From positions 1 through 47,449 of IMG/VR virus record IMGVR_UViG_3300046530_000369: a stretch of DNA of 47,449 nt; one strand, 5' to 3'. This document shows, piece after piece, positions 14,969 to 22,489 of the stretch (the stretch's first letter is position 1; the number at the start of each line of letters is the position of its first letter). Made by a program: the position numbers and the translations under genes. The notes beneath the pieces are model-generated. The model saw nothing but the letters and a program-made list of their open reading frames with translations, searched no databases and was not told the origin of the DNA. Origin of the DNA: a virus.

Positions 14969-15327
14969 TGTTAACGCTAAAGCACTTTTTCGACAGGCCA
15001 TCGTGGGCAGCAGTTGCCGGTTACGATTTCAATATCATCGACTGCATGTCAGAGGCCGCTAACCGCATCAATATCTTCCAGGGGATATGGGCGCTGCTCT
15101 GTGAAATTCCAGATATCGAGATGAGGGAGGTATGGAAGGTTCCATTCAACCTGCTAGTTTGCATCCTTGCGTTGTTCTGGGGGTTTATCTACCCATTCGC
15201 CGGACTGGCAATTTACTTCCGATGCAAGAGGGCCGTGAAAAAATACCCATTACGTAGCGAGTGGCCACCGATAGTCGAAAGGAATATTTCATCTTGGCTG
15301 AAAGAATGCGAAAGGAAATTCAAATGA
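14968..15327 (+). CDS. Single-pass or hairpin membrane protein
   Basis: A 119-residue protein with one strongly hydrophobic stretch (about 61-85, LLVCILALFWGFIYPFAGLA) long enough for one helix or a short hairpin, flanked by a helical N-part and a basic C-terminus. The ATG at 14968 has GGAGGAG upstream. Membrane proteins are uncommon between helicase and ninB; a role in host interference is possible but not shown. Confidence 0.65.
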   Translation: MLTLKHFFDRPSWAAVAGYDFNIIDCMSEAANRINIFQGIWALLCEIPDIEMREVWKVPFNLLVCILALFWGFIYPFAGLAIYFRCKRAVKKYPLRSEWPPIVERNISSWLKECERKFK

Positions 15328-15521
15328 CCAACAGCGATGAGCTTGAGCGGCAGAAGTTTGAAGAGTGGATGGCCAAAGATAATTTGAAGTATGACCTGGC
15401 TAAGATTCAGGGCAACAGAATATCTGCCAATGATTACTGTGACGAAGCCTTGTCGATCTGTTGGCAGATATGTTCAGCCGCCTGGAACACTCGCGCTGAG
15501 ATGGAGAAGAGTGATGAATGA
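15324..15521 (+). CDS. Small nin-region protein
   Basis: A 65-residue protein (MTNSDELERQKFEEWMAKDN), coupled by ATGA to the membrane protein gene, with AAAGGAA upstream. The N-terminal ELERQKFEEW motif recurs in lambdoid accessory proteins of unknown function. Confidence 0.65.
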   Translation: MTNSDELERQKFEEWMAKDNLKYDLAKIQGNRISANDYCDEALSICWQICSAAWNTRAEMEKSDE

Positions 15522-15870
15522 TTACAGCAAGATGAGCGATGAAGAAGTTTCAGCAAGAGTCGGTGATTTGCTGGGCGTGAAATGGGCAAATATTGATAAT
15601 AACTATCATCCGTTATCTGTATGGGGTGATGGTGGGTTAAGAGTATTTAACCCCTGCAACTCATGGGCTGATTCCGGGCCGATTATTGTGGAAAACAAAA
15701 TAAGTCTTAATGCCCACGGCCTTCACGCATGGATGGCATGGAAAAACACTGGTAGTAACCTTGAAGAAATAAGCAGCAACAGGCATCAACACAGTGCTGT
15801 TTGGGATAACCCACTCCGCGCCGCGATGATTGTCTTCCTGATGATGAAGGAGCCCGAAAATGACAGCTGA
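15514..15870 (+). CDS. NinX/DUF2591 family protein
   Basis: A 118-residue protein that I place in the DUF2591 (NinX-like) family from MNDYSKMSDEEVSARV, FNPCNSWADSGPIIVENKIS and the C-terminal NPLRAAMIVFLMMKE. These are common in the early regions of lambdoid phages and have no established function. Overlaps both neighbours. Confidence 0.75.
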   Translation: MNDYSKMSDEEVSARVGDLLGVKWANIDNNYHPLSVWGDGGLRVFNPCNSWADSGPIIVENKISLNAHGLHAWMAWKNTGSNLEEISSNRHQHSAVWDNPLRAAMIVFLMMKEPENDS

Positions 15871-16039
15871 AGTTATCCCACTAAAACCCCGTATTGACCA
15901 CCTGGCAGAAGTAAGCAATGCGCTGCTACTGCTTAAAGTGATGGTTGCCCAAAATCACAGCCCGATGGTAATCAGCGAGATTCTGCTGAAGGCTGAGAAT
16001 GAGCTTGCGCTGCATCGGGAGCAGATGAACCGGAGGTAG
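15860..16039 (+). CDS. 59-residue hypothetical protein before ninB
   Basis: A small helical protein (MTAEVIPLKPRIDHLAEVSN) with AGCCCGAA rather than a strong ribosome site; it probably depends on coupling to the gene it overlaps. The stop TAG is five bases from the ninB ATG and the GGAGG inside its end serves ninB. Function unknown. Confidence 0.6.
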   Translation: MTAEVIPLKPRIDHLAEVSNALLLLKVMVAQNHSPMVISEILLKAENELALHREQMNRR

Positions 16040-16043
16040 ACCA

Positions 16044-16481
16044 ATGGACAAACAAACGTTTTTCCTGCGAAACGAGCAGGTACGACGAAACCTGATAGAC
16101 GCAATCAACAAACTTCCCCTGAACGACCATCACCCCCTCAATGTACGCATCTCTGACTTTGACCGCTCACTGCTACAAAACAGCCTCTTCCATGCACTCT
16201 GCGGCGATACCGCTAAACAGGCCATCTGGCTTGAGAAGCCCCGCAACCTGGTTCAGTGGAAAACGTTGTTTGTATCCGGCCACGCGATGGCTACAGGATT
16301 GGGTGCTGAAGTGGTGCCGGGGCTGGAAGGGGAGTTCTGCAACATCAGGGAATCAACCGCAAAGATGGGTATCAAGCGCATGACGAGCCTTATCGAATAT
16401 TCCCAAGCTTGGGCAGTCGGTAATGGCGTACAGCTGCGTGATGTTCGCTACAGCAACGATTATTACGGGAGAGCAGCGTGA
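16044..16481 (+). CDS. ninB: NinB/Orf recombination mediator
   Basis: A 145-residue member of the NinB (Orf) family. In lambda, NinB is a DNA-binding protein that assists recombination, replacing RecFOR-type functions. Family marks here: NVRISDFDRSLLQN near the start, QWKTLFVSG in the middle, and RESTAKMGIKRMTSLIEYSQAW near the end. GGAGG lies nine bases upstream. Confidence 0.88.
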   Translation: MDKQTFFLRNEQVRRNLIDAINKLPLNDHHPLNVRISDFDRSLLQNSLFHALCGDTAKQAIWLEKPRNLVQWKTLFVSGHAMATGLGAEVVPGLEGEFCNIRESTAKMGIKRMTSLIEYSQAWAVGNGVQLRDVRYSNDYYGRAA

Positions 16482-16765
16482 ATAAATTCTACACGCCATA
16501 CGAAATTAGCCGCATCAGGACGCTGGCTAAAACCCTAACCGCAAAGCAAGTAGCCGAAAAGCTCGGGCGTACCACGATAGCAATCCAGCAGGCAGCCTTC
16601 CAGCGAGGAATAAAGTTTGGTGTGGCCAGCTACCACAAACACACCACGAAAGAAGTTAGCAGCGTTCTGTCTCTGCGCTGTGAAGGGAAAACCTTCCGTG
16701 AAATTGCCGAGGTGACTGGCCTGAAAGCCGATAGTTGCAGGCACTTGTGCCGGAGGTATGGATGA
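16478..16765 (+). CDS. Two-HTH small DNA-binding protein
   Basis: A 95-residue protein with two helix-turn-helix-like parts: LTAKQVAEKLGRTTIAIQQA (about 20-40) and CEGKTFREIAEVTGL (about 69-83). Starts at GTG overlapping ninB, with GGGAG upstream. Probably a regulator or structural DNA-binding protein of the nin region; target unknown. The first motif resembles the peptide at 47031-47165. Confidence 0.7.
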   Translation: MNKFYTPYEISRIRTLAKTLTAKQVAEKLGRTTIAIQQAAFQRGIKFGVASYHKHTTKEVSSVLSLRCEGKTFREIAEVTGLKADSCRHLCRRYG

Positions 16766-16968
16766 CCAAGTCCTGGTTCCACCACTCAGACTGCACCACC
16801 GAAGGAGCAAACCAGTTAATCCTCAGCTACACCGCCCGCAACATCAAAACCGAAAAGCACCTCGCCGCCGACTACAAGTCCTGGACGGTATCGGCACTTT
16901 TGCCAGAAGCCAAACACGAACCTATCCCGAGCAAGCGATGGGCGCAGCCGATATGGAGCAGGGTATGA
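16762..16968 (+). CDS. Small nin-region protein
   Basis: A 68-residue protein (MTKSWFHHSDCTTEGANQLI) of a type often found next to ninG in lambdoid phages; it ends in a Trp-rich segment (KRWAQPIWSRV). Coupled by ATGA on both sides. Function unknown. Confidence 0.65.
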   Translation: MTKSWFHHSDCTTEGANQLILSYTARNIKTEKHLAADYKSWTVSALLPEAKHEPIPSKRWAQPIWSRV

Positions 16969-17483
16969 AGAGTGATGAGAGCGCCAAAATAACCCATTCA
17001 AGGTTAATGGAGATTGCAGAATATAACCCGGAGACGGGACTATTCCACAGAACTGCAACCTTAAGCAGTAGAGCAAAAAAAGGAGACGCATTGGGTTCTC
17101 CGCATAGCGCAGGTTATCTCGAATGCCGAATTGATGGGGTTAGATATTATTTGCATCGATTGGCTTGGTTCTACATTCATGGAGCCTGGCCGACAGGTGA
17201 GATTGACCACATAAACAGAGATAAGCTAGATAACAGAATTGCTAACCTCAGGGACGCCACGCATCAAGTAAATAACATCAACAAAGGGCTCATGGCAAAC
17301 AACACGTCAGGGCATTCAGGTGTTTACTATCAAAACAAATCAAAGTCCTTTCGAGCGCAGATAATGATAAACAGGAAAATGATCAGCTTAGGTGGATTCA
17401 AAACCAAAGAGGAGGCGGTTAAAGCTAGGCTTTCTGCTGAGGAGAAATATTTCAGCAAGTTACTCGAGGTTGCCCATGGCTAA
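16965..17483 (+). CDS. HNH homing endonuclease with AP2 domain
   Basis: A 172-residue putative homing endonuclease. HNH core about residues 60-100 (LHRLAWFY, EIDHINRDKLDN, IANLRDAT) and a C-terminal AP2 domain (GVYYQNKSKSFRAQI, LGGFKTKEEAVKA). I use the ATG at 16965, which overlaps the upstream stop and has GGAG six bases before it; the longer frame would read through the previous gene out of phase. It overlaps ninG by 8 bp, so it looks inserted between two ancestral nin genes while keeping coupling. Confidence 0.85.
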   Translation: MKSDESAKITHSRLMEIAEYNPETGLFHRTATLSSRAKKGDALGSPHSAGYLECRIDGVRYYLHRLAWFYIHGAWPTGEIDHINRDKLDNRIANLRDATHQVNNINKGLMANNTSGHSGVYYQNKSKSFRAQIMINRKMISLGGFKTKEEAVKARLSAEEKYFSKLLEVAHG

Positions 17484-18105
17484 AGGCACACAGCCGAAAC
17501 CGCCTAAGCCGAAGAAGTGCCCCATCTGCACCACCGAATACACCCCCCGATCCTCACTTCAAAAAGTCTGCCATGACTGGCACTGCGCCATCGAATTCAA
17601 TAAGCAACGTGATGCAGAGAATGCTGCACGTGAAATTCGCAAGCAGGAGAAGCTACAGCGCGATGACTTGAGGCAAAGAAGGGAAAGGCTAAAGGGAAAA
17701 TCGGAGTGGTCTAAAGAGGCGCAGATTGCGGTAAATCGGTACATATTTTGGCGTGATTTTGGGCACCCCTGTATTGCTTGCGGGAAAGATCTGAATTACG
17801 GCGTCCGTGGCGGAGCGGTAGACGCCAGTCACTACAGGTCTCGCGGTTCCGCATCACATCACCGTTATAACGTTTTCAATATTCATGCCGGGTGCGTTCG
17901 CTGCAATAGGGAGCTTTCCGGGAACCTGATCCCATTCCGTATAAACCTCATCGAGAAGATTGGCGCTGATCGCGTTGAGCAACTCGAACACGACAACACC
18001 CCTCGCAAATTCGATATCGAGTATTTGAGACGCATCAAGTCAATTTTCACCCGAAGGGCAAAACACTATGAGCGGCTAAGGCGGCGGCTAATGGAGGCAG
18101 CATGA
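17476..18105 (+). CDS. ninG: NinG/Rap recombination protein
   Basis: A 209-residue homologue of lambda NinG (Rap), a structure-specific DNA endonuclease acting in recombination. Visible: an N-terminal zinc-binding part (CPIC, then CHDWHC), a charged helical middle (REIRKQEKLQRDDLRQRRER) and the conserved C-terminal core (HPCIACG, DASHYRSRGS, IHAGCVRCNRELSGN). Start at 17476 with GAGG upstream. Confidence 0.9.
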   Translation: MAKGTQPKPPKPKKCPICTTEYTPRSSLQKVCHDWHCAIEFNKQRDAENAAREIRKQEKLQRDDLRQRRERLKGKSEWSKEAQIAVNRYIFWRDFGHPCIACGKDLNYGVRGGAVDASHYRSRGSASHHRYNVFNIHAGCVRCNRELSGNLIPFRINLIEKIGADRVEQLEHDNTPRKFDIEYLRRIKSIFTRRAKHYERLRRRLMEAA

Positions 18106-18632
18106 ACTTAATCTGTGAATTCAGAAAGAATTATTCAGTAGATGAAAATGGTGTTGTAAGGAGGGTTGAGCCGGGAAGAGGAACGAGAATCGGTCAGATA
18201 TTAAAGCTAAACATGAACTCAAATGGTTATCACAAGGTTTGCCTCATGAATAACGGCAAGGGAAAGAGTTTCTTGGTTCACAGGCTCGTGGCTGAAAAGT
18301 ACATTCAAAATCCAAATAATCTCCCCCAAGTAAACCACATAAACGGCGTTAAAACCGATAACAGGGTTGGGAATCTTGAATGGTGCGACGCCTCTTATAA
18401 CGGAAAACACTCTTACGCCCATCTTTCTCGTCGAAAAACATCTCTTCCTGGTGAAAGAAACGGAGCCGCGAAGCTGAGCGAAGAAGACGTTAAGCGGATT
18501 CTTTTTCTACGCGAAGCGGGAGCAACACTAAGCGCAATTGCAAAGGCAATGGGAGTAAGCGTATCGCTGATAAGCATGATTTCTTCAGGATCTAGGTGGA
18601 GTCATATCAGCAAAGTAACGGAGGCCGCATGA
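18102..18632 (+). CDS. NUMOD4/HNH homing endonuclease with HTH tail
   Basis: A 176-residue putative homing endonuclease of the NUMOD4-HNH kind: YSVDENGVVRRV at the start, HNH core about 65-100 (FLVHRLVAEKYI, QVNHINGVKTDNRVGNLEWC), then a C-terminal HTH (LSEEDVKRILFL, LSAIAKAMGVSVSLISMI) that would set target specificity. Different subfamily from the genes at 1799 and 16965. Coupled to ninG by ATGA. Confidence 0.88.
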   Translation: MNLICEFRKNYSVDENGVVRRVEPGRGTRIGQILKLNMNSNGYHKVCLMNNGKGKSFLVHRLVAEKYIQNPNNLPQVNHINGVKTDNRVGNLEWCDASYNGKHSYAHLSRRKTSLPGERNGAAKLSEEDVKRILFLREAGATLSAIAKAMGVSVSLISMISSGSRWSHISKVTEAA

Positions 18633-18763
18633 TCGACTACCTCCGCCAAAAATGGCGCCACCTCAGGCTTTACCGCACACGCAACACCTTCCCGATTGAC
18701 TACCGCATCCTTCGCAACACAGCAAAGCTAATGGGAGCCAGAAATGAGCGTACGAGAGCTTAA
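18629..18763 (+). CDS. 44-residue basic protein before Q
   Basis: A small strongly basic protein (MIDYLRQKWRHLRLYRTRNT) with GGAGG five bases before the ATG, overlapping both the HNH stop and the first 20 bp of Q. Function unknown; short genes in this position are usual in lambdoid phages. Confidence 0.65.
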   Translation: MIDYLRQKWRHLRLYRTRNTFPIDYRILRNTAKLMGARNERTRA

Positions 18764-19232
18764 TCTAAACAAAAATCAGCATGACTGGCTGAACAACTGG
18801 CTGGAACTTTGGGGTGCGTGGGTTTATTCCGGGCGACTGGAGAAGCGGCAGAGCAGCATGATCGCTCAATGGATGGCCAGTGTAGAGCCACAACCGGGAA
18901 TGTCCCGGCCAATGTGTAATGACGATGACGGAATGTTGATTTCTCAGGTCGTGGATTCCGTCATGTGCATCGATAAAAAAGCGTTTGGCATCCTGTTGAG
19001 TTATTACTCGCATGGCTCAACTGAATACGCCATTGCAGTGTATATGCATAAGTGCGCAAGTCCTCGCAAAATCGCTACAAGGGGAGGCAACCGCCTTAAG
19101 GCACCATCACTGGCAACATGCAGGCGGGAGGTGAAGGAAATATTGGCGGCGAGCATGTATCTGATTTACTTCCCGCTGCTAACGGCAATGAACGAACGTA
19201 AAAAGGTGCACAAAATTAAGAAAGCTGCATAG
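18744..19232 (+). CDS. Q: Late antiterminator Q (phage 21 class)
   Basis: A 162-residue protein of the PF06530-type antitermination family, recognised by LWGAWVYSG, the SRPMCNDDDGMLISQVVD stretch and the HTH-like C-terminal part. Q loads at the late promoter just downstream and lets polymerase pass the terminators at 19276-19390 into lysis and structural genes. Good ribosome site (GGGAG). It agrees with the phage-21-like N at 9755. Confidence 0.85.
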   Translation: MSVRELNLNKNQHDWLNNWLELWGAWVYSGRLEKRQSSMIAQWMASVEPQPGMSRPMCNDDDGMLISQVVDSVMCIDKKAFGILLSYYSHGSTEYAIAVYMHKCASPRKIATRGGNRLKAPSLATCRREVKEILAASMYLIYFPLLTAMNERKKVHKIKKAA

Positions 19233-19238
19233 AACGTG

Positions 19239-19267
19239 TTGACTTCAATGAGCAAATGAGCAATCAT
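19239..19267 (+). promoter_or_regulatory. Late promoter pR' with Q-site repeats
   Basis: TTGACT (19239-19244), 17 bp, then AATCAT (19262-19267), 6 bp after the Q stop. Between the hexamers and reaching the -10 are tandem 8-bp repeats AATGAGCA AATGAGCA (19247-19262), which suit the direct-repeat recognition reported for phage 21 Q. Inferred from position and motif. Confidence 0.65.
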
Positions 19268-19275
19268 TCTCACAT

Positions 19276-19320
19276 AAGCTGCCGTAAGTGTTCTTAGTGA
19301 ACGCAACGGCGGCTTTTTTT
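19276..19320 (+). terminator. Late-leader terminator 1
   Basis: AAGCTGCCGT pairs with ACGGCGGCTT over a long loop and is followed by seven T. It lies about 10 bp beyond the late promoter -10, the place of tR' in lambdoid phages; Q would read through it. Confidence 0.8.
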
Positions 19321-19333
19321 ATGTCTGAAATTT

Positions 19334-19390
19334 GGCCCATGAGCCGAATAACGAATTTAATCGGCTCACCAGTTGGTGGGCCGTTTTCTT
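19334..19390 (+). terminator. Late-leader terminator 2
   Basis: Nested stems GGCCCA/TGGGCC and TGAGCCG/CGGCTCA followed by GTTTTCTTTT. With terminator 1 it blocks the late operon in the absence of Q. The stretch from here to 19497 has no convincing gene. Confidence 0.7.
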
Positions 19391-19497
19391 TTGCGCTCCG
19401 TGAATCCCTTAAAGACTCTCCTGTGTCCATTCTCACGGCAGCGCATTTTATTCCAACAGCAAAAGAGCCGGTCTGACCGGGATCGCCGGAGACGGCT

Positions 19498-19905
19498 ATG
19501 GCATTTGATATAACCAAAGAGTTCTTCATTGGTGCTGGCGGTTCTCTGGCCGCATCCATTGCTGGAGTCATGGCGTTTGGTCGTTACTGGGTTAGCAGCA
19601 GGGCTCAGAACGCTAACGACAAATCTCAGATCAACATGCTGCAGTGGCAGATGGATCAGTTAAAGCTTTCCAAGGAAGAGAACAAGCAGCTGCGTGATGA
19701 GATAGAAGAGCGTGACGAGACGATCAGAAAGTATTGGGCTGAGATATCAGAAACCAAAACTACGCTCCAGATAATCCAGTTATCCCAAAAACACCTCGAA
19801 GAACAAAACACCCTACTTAAGGAGCAGGTGAAAGAATTGACCACTTCAAACATGGAGATGGTCAAGCAACTCATCGAGCTTCGAGAATCCCTGAGGGTTC
19901 AATGA
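19498..19905 (+). CDS. Membrane-anchored coiled-coil protein of the lysis region
   Basis: A 135-residue protein: an N-terminal weakly hydrophobic segment (FIGAGGSLAASIAGVMAFG, about 10-28) and then about 90 residues of coiled coil (LKLSKEENKQLRDEIEERDE and on). First gene of the late operon, with GGAG upstream. Could be a holin antagonist, a spanin-like accessory or an exclusion factor; the sequence does not decide. Confidence 0.7.
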   Translation: MAFDITKEFFIGAGGSLAASIAGVMAFGRYWVSSRAQNANDKSQINMLQWQMDQLKLSKEENKQLRDEIEERDETIRKYWAEISETKTTLQIIQLSQKHLEEQNTLLKEQVKELTTSNMEMVKQLIELRESLRVQ

Positions 19906-20141
19906 TGATTAAGAACTCCCAAGGTGAAACCATCCTTACCTGGCAAATGCTGGTGATTATTTCCTTAACGTCATTCGCAATATTCCTTGGCGGGGTTTCA
20001 TCCGGTTACTTCTATTTTCGCGCTGAGTACCTGCCAAAGGCAGAGGCCCGCGACAAGGTAGTTGAAGAGATTAAGAAGCAGGTCGATCAGCTTCCTACTC
20101 AAAAAGAACTCAAGCAGGCGGTAACGGAGGATTCGAAGTGA
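19902..20141 (+). CDS. Small single-pass membrane protein of the lysis region
   Basis: A 79-residue protein with one membrane helix (about 16-36, MLVIISLTSFAIFLGGVSSG) and a charged cytoplasmic or periplasmic tail (DKVVEEIKKQVDQLP). Coupled by four bases to the coiled-coil gene and to the endolysin. It may be a holin or holin regulator; the 114-residue protein downstream fits known holins better. Confidence 0.7.
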   Translation: MMIKNSQGETILTWQMLVIISLTSFAIFLGGVSSGYFYFRAEYLPKAEARDKVVEEIKKQVDQLPTQKELKQAVTEDSK

Positions 20142-20605
20142 GCCAGGCAATTCAGATACTCAACTTTGAGGAAGGTTACAAAGAATCCCCATACATCGAC
20201 ACGCTTGGATATCCTACCGTGGCGGGTGGTGTGCGGATTGGCCCAAAGGGCGCCTCACTCGCAAATTATACTTTTACCGTTCCCCGCGCCGCTGGTGATG
20301 TTTGGAAGCAGGTAATTCTCGATGGCAAGATTTACGACATGAATAACCGGCAAAGCATTGCAGTAGCTCTTAAGCAATGCAATCCAGCGCGTTCAGACAT
20401 CCTTTACTCAATGGCATATCAGTTGGGTGTGGATGGTTTGGCGGCGTTTAAAAACACGCTGGTACTCATTTCAAACGGCAACTTCACCAGCGCCTCAAAC
20501 GAGATGCTGAAAAGTCTTTGGGCAAAGCAGACGCCAAAGCGCGCACAGCGCCATGCTGAAGTAATGCGCACCGGTAGTTATGACGCTTACAAGGGGCTGA
20601 TATGA
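20138..20605 (+). CDS. Endolysin, T4-lysozyme-like (GH24)
   Basis: A 155-residue muramidase of the glycoside hydrolase 24 type that cuts peptidoglycan at lysis. The Glu...Asp...Thr catalytic arrangement is seen at the N-terminus (NFEEGYKESPYIDTLGYPT). No signal-arrest-release N-terminus is present, so export depends on a holin. GTG start overlapping the previous gene. It is placed before the probable holin, the reverse of lambda. Confidence 0.82.
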   Translation: MSQAIQILNFEEGYKESPYIDTLGYPTVAGGVRIGPKGASLANYTFTVPRAAGDVWKQVILDGKIYDMNNRQSIAVALKQCNPARSDILYSMAYQLGVDGLAAFKNTLVLISNGNFTSASNEMLKSLWAKQTPKRAQRHAEVMRTGSYDAYKGLI

Positions 20606-20946
20606 GCCTGTTAATTTTCTTCGTCATCATCCTGATCGCCATCTTCGCCTTGCTGCTAATCCGCAAATACTCATCCATTGAATTTGTGGCACATGCACGG
20701 CTGCTGTTTAAAGCCTGGTCCGTGTGGCTGGCTTCGATCGGTTCAGCTCTAAGCGCATGGGTTCAGTCTTTCCCTGATGCCGCTATGAATGGCTGGAACA
20801 TGCTGCCACCGGACATTAAGTCGTTTCTGCCTCAGAACTACCTTGGCCTTATCGGGGCATTCATGGTGGCAATGGCCGTCATGTCCCAGTTCATCCGCCA
20901 GCACAAACTGGTAGAGCAGAAGCAGGAAATGGAGCGCAGGCCATGA
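20602..20946 (+). CDS. Probable holin
   Basis: A 114-residue protein with two membrane helices: a very hydrophobic N-terminus (MSLLIFFVIILIAIFALLLI) and a second near 80-97 (LGLIGAFMVAMAVMSQFI), separated by the segment PDAAMNGWNMLPPDIKSFLP that is shared with annotated phage holins. It would permeabilise the inner membrane and release the endolysin. Four-base overlaps on both sides. Confidence 0.78.
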   Translation: MSLLIFFVIILIAIFALLLIRKYSSIEFVAHARLLFKAWSVWLASIGSALSAWVQSFPDAAMNGWNMLPPDIKSFLPQNYLGLIGAFMVAMAVMSQFIRQHKLVEQKQEMERRP

Positions 20947-21239
20947 ATGAATTCATCTCGCTGTTTACGGGTAGCTGGGGCTGGTTAGCCGGCATCGGCC
21001 TGGTGGCCGCAGGTTTCATTGGTAGCTACTTCGGCGGCAAGAAGATTGGCACCGTGAAAACTCAGGCGGCCGCTGATGTTACCGCGGCAAAAGTCGAATC
21101 AGCCCAGGTATCTGCCGTTGCTGAAAAGCAGAAAGAAAACACACAGGTGGTGAAGGATGTTCAGCAAAGCAATTCTGCTCTCAGCGATGACGCTGCTCGC
21201 AACAAGCTGCAGCAGTCCCCATTCAACCGGCCAGAGTAA
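20943..21239 (+). CDS. Rz: Rz-type inner-membrane spanin
   Basis: A 98-residue i-spanin: one N-terminal membrane helix (LAGIGLVAAGFIGSYFGG, about 15-32) and a periplasmic coiled region (AAKVESAQVSAVAEKQKENT). With the o-spanin encoded inside its 3' end it fuses inner and outer membranes in the last step of lysis. Confidence 0.8.
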   Translation: MNEFISLFTGSWGWLAGIGLVAAGFIGSYFGGKKIGTVKTQAAADVTAAKVESAQVSAVAEKQKENTQVVKDVQQSNSALSDDAARNKLQQSPFNRPE

Positions 21240-21396
21240 CCCAACCACTGTAGCTGACTCCAGCTGCACGCTGTTCGGCCCCATCTATACCTACGGCAAA
21301 GATTCAGAGCTGATGGACATCCGTACCGTCAGGGAAATCAACACGCATAACGACACCTACGTGAAAGTTTGCGGAGAGCCAAATGAATATCCTTAA
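21157..21396 (+). CDS. Rz1: Rz1-type outer-membrane spanin lipoprotein
   Basis: A 79-residue lipoprotein starting inside Rz in another frame and running past its end. The signal peptide and lipobox are clear (TLLATSC, Cys18). The mature part has more non-Rz1 sequence than lambda Rz1, but the embedded position after an i-spanin is diagnostic. Confidence 0.8.
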   Translation: MFSKAILLSAMTLLATSCSSPHSTGQSNPTTVADSSCTLFGPIYTYGKDSELMDIRTVREINTHNDTYVKVCGEPNEYP

Positions 21397-21646
21397 ACGA
21401 GCCTGGCTATGGCTCACCACAAAACACCAGAAGGAAACACCTGTGACCGACATTACAGCATCAGACGCCGCCCCAGAAGCAGTTACCACCGTGCAGGCCG
21501 TGACAGTTGACCCAACCCCGGTAGCAGTGGTTAAGACTGGCGTGAAGGATTTCGAAGCGGCATTCGCATTCGTTGAAGATGGTGTTGCTCAACTGGGTGA
21601 CGCGGCCAAGGATGAACTGAAAGCGCTGGCCCAAAAGTACCTGTAG
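21383..21646 (+). CDS. Hypothetical late protein
   Basis: An 87-residue protein with a basic Trp-rich start (MNILKRAWLWLTTKHQKE), a long Val/Thr/Pro-rich spacer and an amphipathic end (DAAKDELKALAQKYL). It overlaps Rz1 by 14 bp. Function unknown. An imperfect inverted repeat (AGAGCCATT/AATGGCTCT) follows at about 21656-21682 without a T tract. Confidence 0.65.
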   Translation: MNILKRAWLWLTTKHQKETPVTDITASDAAPEAVTTVQAVTVDPTPVAVVKTGVKDFEAAFAFVEDGVAQLGDAAKDELKALAQKYL

Positions 21647-21715
21647 GACATTACAAGAGCCATTAACTTTTCCAAATGGCTCTGATAATGCCTTACCCGA
21701 AGAGAGGAATCGAAC

Positions 21716-21937
21716 ATGAGCACTAAATGCATGTCAGTCGGCGGCTACCCGGTAGACGTAGCAACGCCAGAAGATGTGGAGGGTGGAGATTACACGCTGC
21801 CAGCCGCAACGACGGCTGAAATCGGCGGAGTGAAGAAAATGACCAATCAGGCCAACACAGCAGCTACTGATGTGGCTGGTCTGGTGACTGATTTCAACGC
21901 GCTACTGGCAAAGCTTAAAGCGGCAGGAATGATGTAA
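21716..21937 (+). CDS. Head-fibre-like small structural protein
   Basis: A 73-residue protein whose C-terminal half (LPAATTAEIGGVKK, then ATDVAGLVTDFNALLAKLKAAG) resembles small head-fibre proteins: a bead of beta structure followed by a trimer-forming helix. It overlaps the terminase small subunit by one base. Assignment by pattern only. Confidence 0.6.
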   Translation: MSTKCMSVGGYPVDVATPEDVEGGDYTLPAATTAEIGGVKKMTNQANTAATDVAGLVTDFNALLAKLKAAGMM

Positions 21938-22488
21938 TGGCAAAGCTCACCGACAAACAAGAGCTGTTTGCCCGTGAGTACCTGAAAGACCTCAATGCCA
22001 CTCAGGCAGCTATCAGGGCGGGATACAGCGAGAAGACCGCCAACGAGCAGGCATCACGCCTGTTAGCGAATGTTAACGTGCAAAACTTCGTTGCTGGGCT
22101 TAAGGCTGAGCGAGTAGAGAAGACTGGTATCGACGCTGCCTACGTACTCCGCCGCCTGGTTGAGATAGACCAGATGGATGTGCTGGATATCCTCCTGCCC
22201 AATGGCGAGTTGAAGAAGATCAAAGACTGGCCCAAGACCTGGCGCACAACCTTGTCAGGAATGGACGTAACCGAGATGCCTGGAGATGTTCCGGGATTCC
22301 TCAAGAAAATTAAGTGGCCAGACAAGGTTAAGAACCTCGAGCTGCTTGGCAAACATGTTGATGTCCAGGCTTTCAAAGAGAATGTGAAGACTGAGCAGTC
22401 AGGAACGGTGCAGGTGGTGAGCTACACCCCGGCAGATTACGCAGCAGCACAATCGCAGCTGGAGGAGAAACTAGACGGGTTGGACTGA
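21937..22488 (+). CDS. Terminase small subunit
   Basis: A 183-residue Terminase_2-family protein: LTDKQELFAREYLKDLNATQ, AAIRAGYSEKTANEQASRLL and RLVEIDQMDVLDI are the typical N-terminal HTH and central motifs. It recognises the packaging site and hands DNA to the large subunit encoded next. Confidence 0.92.
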   Translation: MAKLTDKQELFAREYLKDLNATQAAIRAGYSEKTANEQASRLLANVNVQNFVAGLKAERVEKTGIDAAYVLRRLVEIDQMDVLDILLPNGELKKIKDWPKTWRTTLSGMDVTEMPGDVPGFLKKIKWPDKVKNLELLGKHVDVQAFKENVKTEQSGTVQVVSYTPADYAAAQSQLEEKLDGLD

Positions 22489-22489
22489 T

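Noticed and set aside
19288-19476. 62-codon frame in the late leader
   Set aside because: It spans both late terminators and lacks a ribosome site; a known kind of spurious call in lambdoid late leaders.
21656-21682. Inverted repeat AGAGCCATT/AATGGCTCT as a terminator
   Set aside because: No T tract follows on either strand; noted only in the neighbouring gene entry.
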